Source: Chionoecetes opilio
Lineage: Eukaryota > Arthropoda > Malacostraca > Decapoda > Majidae
Assembly: GCA_016584305.1 (NCBI GenBank)
Contig: JACEEZ010001676.1
Coordinates: 160,001 to 224,000 of the forward strand
Reading direction: 5' to 3'
Length of the DNA stretch: 64,000 nt
The first letter of the stretch is position 1. Each line of letters begins with the position of its first letter. The notes beneath the pieces were generated by a model. The model made no database searches. It saw only the letters and a program-made list of their open reading frames with translations, and was not told the origin of the DNA. Shown here piece after piece: positions 51,762 to 64,000 of the stretch. The position numbers were made by a program, and so were the translations under genes.

Positions 51762-52389
51762 ATATTTTGTGGTTAAGGTTAGGTTAGGTTTCATTAAAAC
51801 CTGTAAGGTTAGGTTAGGTTTCATTAAAACCTGTAAGGTTAGGTTAGGTTTCATTAAAACCTGTAAGGTTAGGTTAGGTTTCATTAAAACCTTTAAGGTT
51901 AGGTTAGGTTTCATTAAAACCTGTAAGGTTAGGTTAGGTTTCATTAAAACCTTTAAGGTTAGGTTAGGTTTCATTAAAACATAAGGTTAGGTTAGGTTTC
52001 ATTAAAACCTTTAAGGTTAGGTTAGGTTTCATTAAAACATAAGGTTAGGTTAGGTTAATTTTTTTTTTTTTGGGGGGGGGGGTTTGGTATGCGCAAAATA
52101 AAACAAGCACCATTAGAACAAGCACCTATTGTAGGCCAAGAAAAAATAGTTGGTATCTCTGAAAACGACCGCGAAACTCGTCCATTATAACCGAAGAGAC
52201 AAAATGACACAGATCGCTGTTCAATATAAAATGCCCGTGTTACAAGTTATCTCTTAATATCGATATTTGATAAACTATGATACAACTACACCTAATGTCA
52301 TGTATATATCCCCTTTTTAGACACTATTAAAACCCCTTTGGCCCTATTCGCCGGTGTTTACTGCTCAGATCCGGTGTTTTTATGTACCC
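51374..52389. mobile_element. 1-kb long-TIR foldback element, 9-bp flanking repeat
   Basis: Arms of about 300-350 bp are inverted copies (51374-51727 and 52085-52389); the tips read CATAAAAACACCGGAT on both sides. The left arm has an extra duplication of about 35 bp (GGATCTGAGCAGTAAACACC). The loop has poly-A then about nine 30-bp units AGGTTAGGTTTCATTAAAAC. Direct repeats GTGAATACC flank it (51365-51373, 52390-52398). Long TIRs plus a 9-bp duplication suggest a MULE-like non-autonomous element. Confidence 0.75.
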
Positions 52390-53362
52390 GTGAATACCAT
52401 CTACATCAGGGTGTATACCGTCTACATCAGGGTGTACTGTATACCGTCTACATCAGGGTGTATACCGTCTACATCAGGGTGTATACCGTCTACATCAGGA
52501 TGTATACCGTCTACATCAGGGTGTATACCGTCTACATCAGGGTGAATACAGTCTACATCAGGGTGTATACCGTCTACATCAGGGTGAATACAGTCTACAT
52601 CAGGGTGTATACCGTCTACATCAGGGTGTATACCGTCTACATCAGGGTGAATACAGTCTACATCAGGGTGTTACGTCTACTCAGGTGATCGTCTACATCA
52701 GGGTGTATACGTCTATCGGGTTACCGTCTACATCAGGGTGATACAGTCTACATCAGGGTGTATACCGTCTACATCAGGGTGTACGTATATACCGTCTACA
52801 TCAGGGTGTATACCGTCTACATCAGGGTGTATACCGTCTACATCAGGGTGTATACCGTCTACATCAGGGTGTATACCGTCTACATCAGGGTGCATACCGT
52901 CTACATCAGGGTGTATACCGTCTACATCAGGGTGTATACCGTCTACATCAGGGTGTATACCGTCTACATCAGGGTGTATACCGTCTACATCAGGATGTAT
53001 ACCGTCTACATCAGGGTGTATACCGTCTACATCAGGGTGATACCGTCTACATCAGGTGTATACCGTCTACATCAGGTGTATACCGTCTACATCAGGGTGT
53101 ATACGTCTACATCAGGATGTATACCGTCTACATCAGGGTGTATACCGTCTACATCAGGATGTATACCGTCTACATCAGGATGTATACCGTCTACATCAGG
53201 ATGTATACCGTCTACATCAGGGTGTATACCGTCTACATCAGGGTGTATACCGTCTACATCAGGGTGTATACCGTCTACATCAGGTGTATACCGTCTACAT
53301 CAGGGTGTATACCGTCTACATCAGGGTGTATACCGTCTACATCAGGGTATATACCGTTTATC
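52390..53362. repeat. 21-bp minisatellite, about 45 units
   Basis: The unit is GTGTATACCGTCTACATCAG plus G, with GTGAATACAG variants and slips near 52670-52740. Diverged units occur left of the foldback element (51320-51373), so the element split an existing array. Confidence 0.95.
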
Positions 53363-53956
53363 TTCCTTGCCGACGACCATCAAAACAAAATACTAAAACA
53401 TGCCAGTTAACAATAGTCTACATAATCATTAACGATCTGTACTATCTTGATGTGCTTAGGAATCAATTGGTATAAGTGATAGGGATGAATCAAAGAGAAT
53501 AACACCTAAAAGAGTGGACGAAATACCTTGGACAGATAACACGTGTGGACACAAACGTAAACAACTTTTCTTCTTCTTCTTCGCTGGCTGCTTTGGTCTT
53601 GGTCTTGGTGTGAGAGGCTTCCGTCCCGTCTACAGTAGTACAGCCTGGGACAGTTGTGGCCTTTATACAGGCTCATTTCCCCCCCCCCCCAAACTCCCAA
53701 TCCCCAAATCCTTTCGAACTAGACACAGCACCAAATTTAAGTTTGGTTGAAATTTAGAGGACAGAAACTGCGAACCCTTGTGGTAGCTGGACAGACGGAC
53801 ATTCGGTGAATTATTGTAAACTCTGCGGTAGCGTCTTGCCACATTTCACTTACTCTGTAGACTTTAATTTAACTACTATGTTATTGTTATGTATAATATG
53901 TGTACTGATGTGTGGCTGATGTGTGGCGGGAAGATGAGGGTTGCCACACACCCCCA

Positions 53957-54205
53957 CAATAAGAAAATAAGGAAGCTACAAGAGGCCGTGAGACTACACG
54001 TGGTAGTTCCTGTTACGTAACACTACCTACATCCACCTTTCATCTCCATCCATGAAATTGTCTAGCTTCCTTTTAATTAAGACTCCCTATTGACTCCGCA
54101 CTAACTGCCTGACGATTGAGTCCATTCCAATCATTTACCACCCTATTTGTGAACCAGTTTTTCCCTATTTCTTTTTTTAAATCTACGCTTTTCCAGTTTG
54201 ATGAT
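53957..54205 (-). mobile_element. 5'-truncated LINE copy, reverse orientation
   Basis: On the minus strand it contains the RT C-terminal region (frame NRVVNDWNGL) followed by GGAGTCAATAGGGAG, GATGAAAGGTGGATGTAG and GGAACTACCACGTGTAG; same family and similar length as 19312-19555. Confidence 0.8.
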
Positions 54206-55155
54206 ATTACTTATTCATTTATTCTTAAGGAAAAAGTAAAGATCAAAAGGACAATGTATCATTTTATTGGAGTAAATTTCCCAGGATGATGAAGGCGGGA
54301 TGGCCCTGGGTGTGGAGACCCGAAGTCAAGCTTTGCCTGTGTGAGTCCTCGTTGTATATATTCTCATAAATATAGCATGCCAGTAATGAGTCCTGTGGGT
54401 GTGTCACTGTTACTGACACCCGTAACGCGCCACCCGTCACCAAGACACGCGGGACTCGGGCACCGCGGCGAGTGACTCCTTCCACACCCGGGACCCTCCA
54501 CACTAATAAATAGAGCTGTACATAAATGCATCAGCGGTGCTGGGTGAGCTGAAACAGAGGCTTGCAGGCGGTGCACCGTCCAGAGCGTGGGCGGAGGGGC
54601 TGCTCCTCGCCGGGCCCGTCGTCTCCACCACACCCCTGCCAAGGCTCCCGCCACACTCACGACAACACACATTAAGACACGGAAGGTGCGGCATAAGAAA
54701 TAGTGAATAATTATAACAGCAGCTTAATAAAATCTGAAGTGGGTGAAGTCAATGTGGAAGTGGGAGCAGGGGGCGGCGGAGTGAGGCAGGCGCGCCGCCC
54801 CCTGTCTCCCACTGACTGTCTGGCCAGACACTCCTAATGCTACTTCTCTAAATCACAGCAAACATGACACTCTACTGCTTAGAGGCCCGAAGGCCTGTCA
54901 TCTAGCCGAGGAGGTGCTTACAACTACCCTGGACTACCTCCCCAAACCATAAGATCCTCCATGAATGCCTGGGGACTACAATGTCATGCCTCCCGCCGCG
55001 GCCTGTACCACGCGACTGGCAGGCCGCGGCAGGTCAAGAACTATTATCCTGCCTGCGACACGGGACCAAAGACTTGTTGCAACCATTCTGATGTCGCCAT
55101 CTTCAGAACACTGTTCACTACAACTGCCCTTTGCAATACAGAGTGAACGAGTCGG

Positions 55156-55193
<38 letters not shown>

Positions 55194-56058
55194 AAAAAAA
55201 AATACTGGTATTGGCTCGTTCTTTGCCATGACATTACAAAATAAAAAATGTTTGGCACTACAAGAAATAACTGAATGAGTATGGAATACTTGGCACTAAT
55301 ATTTGGTAACACTAAAGAATAAATAGTACAAAATAATATTCAGCAAAGCTGTGTGTTGGTGTGTACGAGTGGAGGCTTTGGGTGCCGGGGGGGCGGGGCG
55401 GGCCGTGGCGACCTCCGCCCAGCCAGCGAACAACACACCAATGTAATACATAAGACACTATCGTAAAGACACTGTTGTTTAACCTTCAACAAGGCACTCG
55501 GGTTTCATACAGGTCTGAGGCTTTTTTCTTGGTATCAAATACCGAAAACATCACATATATGAGGAATAATTGTCAAGACAAAGTTTACTCTTTGATAATA
55601 TAATCAACAGTGTTACTCCGTTGACGTGTAGACGGTGGGCAGTGGGTGATAGTAGGCCTGTAGCAGAAGTGGCCTGTCCAGCCACGCCCTACCACTGCCC
55701 TTGACTATAAGGCTCACTGCTACAACCACAACACCGCAGCACACTCACGGAGCCTTCTGACATTCCCTCTGTGCAATACGAGTATTCACTCCATGCAAGG
55801 TCATCGACCAAATTAGTTTCCTTAATATTTCCAGTCTCGAGAGAAAAATGGATACAAGAGGCGGTAAAAAGTATAACAACTACACCACTTGGTATGTTAC
55901 ATGATATGTAAGGCTAACGATAACATGTATGCTATTGTACAAGGCTACAAAATGTAGCTTACTCATGCAGTAGCGTTGGGCTCTAAAACGTGCCCACTCA
56001 GTCTGGTGGCCATTCACCGCTACCTCTTCGAGTAGCTGGGATGAACGCTTTTTACATG

Positions 56059-56124
<66 letters not shown>

Positions 56125-56171
56125 TCACGAGCCAGCGACGCGTGCACGTACGCACGCACTCCTGTATGCAT

Positions 56172-56226
<55 letters not shown>

Positions 56227-56326
56227 GACACACACACGCGCGCGCACATGAAAAACAAACAAACAGGTGCTGTGCCTCCGGCGGAGACACGGGGAGTCTC
56301 TCCGCAGATTACTCCCCAAATAAATT
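54206..56326 (-). other. Region downstream of castor, possible long 3' UTR
   Basis: No gene is supported. A minus-strand AATAAA at 54263-54268 is a possible end of the castor transcript, about 2.06 kb past its stop. The region includes (TA)n at 55159-55190 and two (CA)n tracts at 56061-56122 and 56173-56220, which would be (UG)n in a castor mRNA. UTR extent is inference. Confidence 0.35.
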
Positions 56327-63841
<7,515 letters not shown>

Positions 63842-64000
63842 CTGTGGAAGGAAGTAAAGAACTGTAGTGATTTTGTTACCTTAGCACCAGGATTTATATA
63901 GAGTAGTGTATCTTGTCCTACCATGATAGTCTAATGTGTGCGGACCAGGTGTCTTGTCTTTCTATAGCTAGATACCAAAGAAAATTTAAGTATCATCTTG

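Noticed and set aside
51590..51787. 65-codon open frame near the poly-A tract
   Set aside because: It lies inside one arm of the foldback element and ends in the poly-A; no domain.

Overview
The window reads as arthropod nuclear DNA, most likely from a decapod crustacean. Coding exons are short and split by GT-AG introns. Long microsatellites (TG, CT, CA, GA, TA) are everywhere, minisatellites with 17-90 bp units are abundant, and TTAGG-type motifs recur. By adding up the arrays listed here, roughly a fifth of the window is tandem repeat. The species is an inference; no sequence here names it.

Four genes can be assembled, all on the minus strand. (1) 5807-11159 and (2) 12839-20660 are tandem paralogous class A (rhodopsin-type) peptide-receptor-like GPCRs. 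Each has seven coding exons with identical intron phases (1,0,1,0,0,2) and predicted proteins of about 544 and 500 residues. (3) 24888-27413 is a five-exon NIPSNAP3-like gene of about 241 residues. (4) 56327-63841 is the 3' portion (11 exons, about 1310 residues, 5' end outside the window) of a castor/CASZ1 family zinc-finger transcription factor. It includes a 15-nt microexon and an AT-hook. All exon joins were checked by reading frame and splice dinucleotides, not by transcripts.

Layout: 1-5.8 kb is gene-poor flank; 5.8-20.7 kb the GPCR pair; 20.7-24.9 kb microsatellites and a palindromic MITE; 24.9-27.4 kb NIPSNAP with three TTAA-flanked MITEs in or beside it and a hAT MITE with a perfect 8-bp target-site duplication; 27.4-56.3 kb a repeat desert (two tRNA-derived SINEs, LINE tails, hAT elements, foldback elements and most of the minisatellites); 56.3-64 kb castor.

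The most unusual content is structural. In the GPCR pair, three unrelated minisatellites (90, 35 and 48 bp units) each start exactly at a 3' splice site and repeat that acceptor many times, so the introns carry dozens of decoy acceptors. At 34.7-36.7 kb, two direct hAT copies plus the 1.5 kb between them are flanked by one 8-bp duplication (CTTTTGAT), while both inner flanks read AACGGGAC. This is the signature expected of a composite 'macrotransposon'. A LINE 3' end has been amplified into a 1.4 kb minisatellite. Another LINE tail sits directly behind the NIPSNAP stop codon and supplies a possible antisense poly(A) signal. Several palindromic foldback elements carry TTAGG-type runs in their loops.
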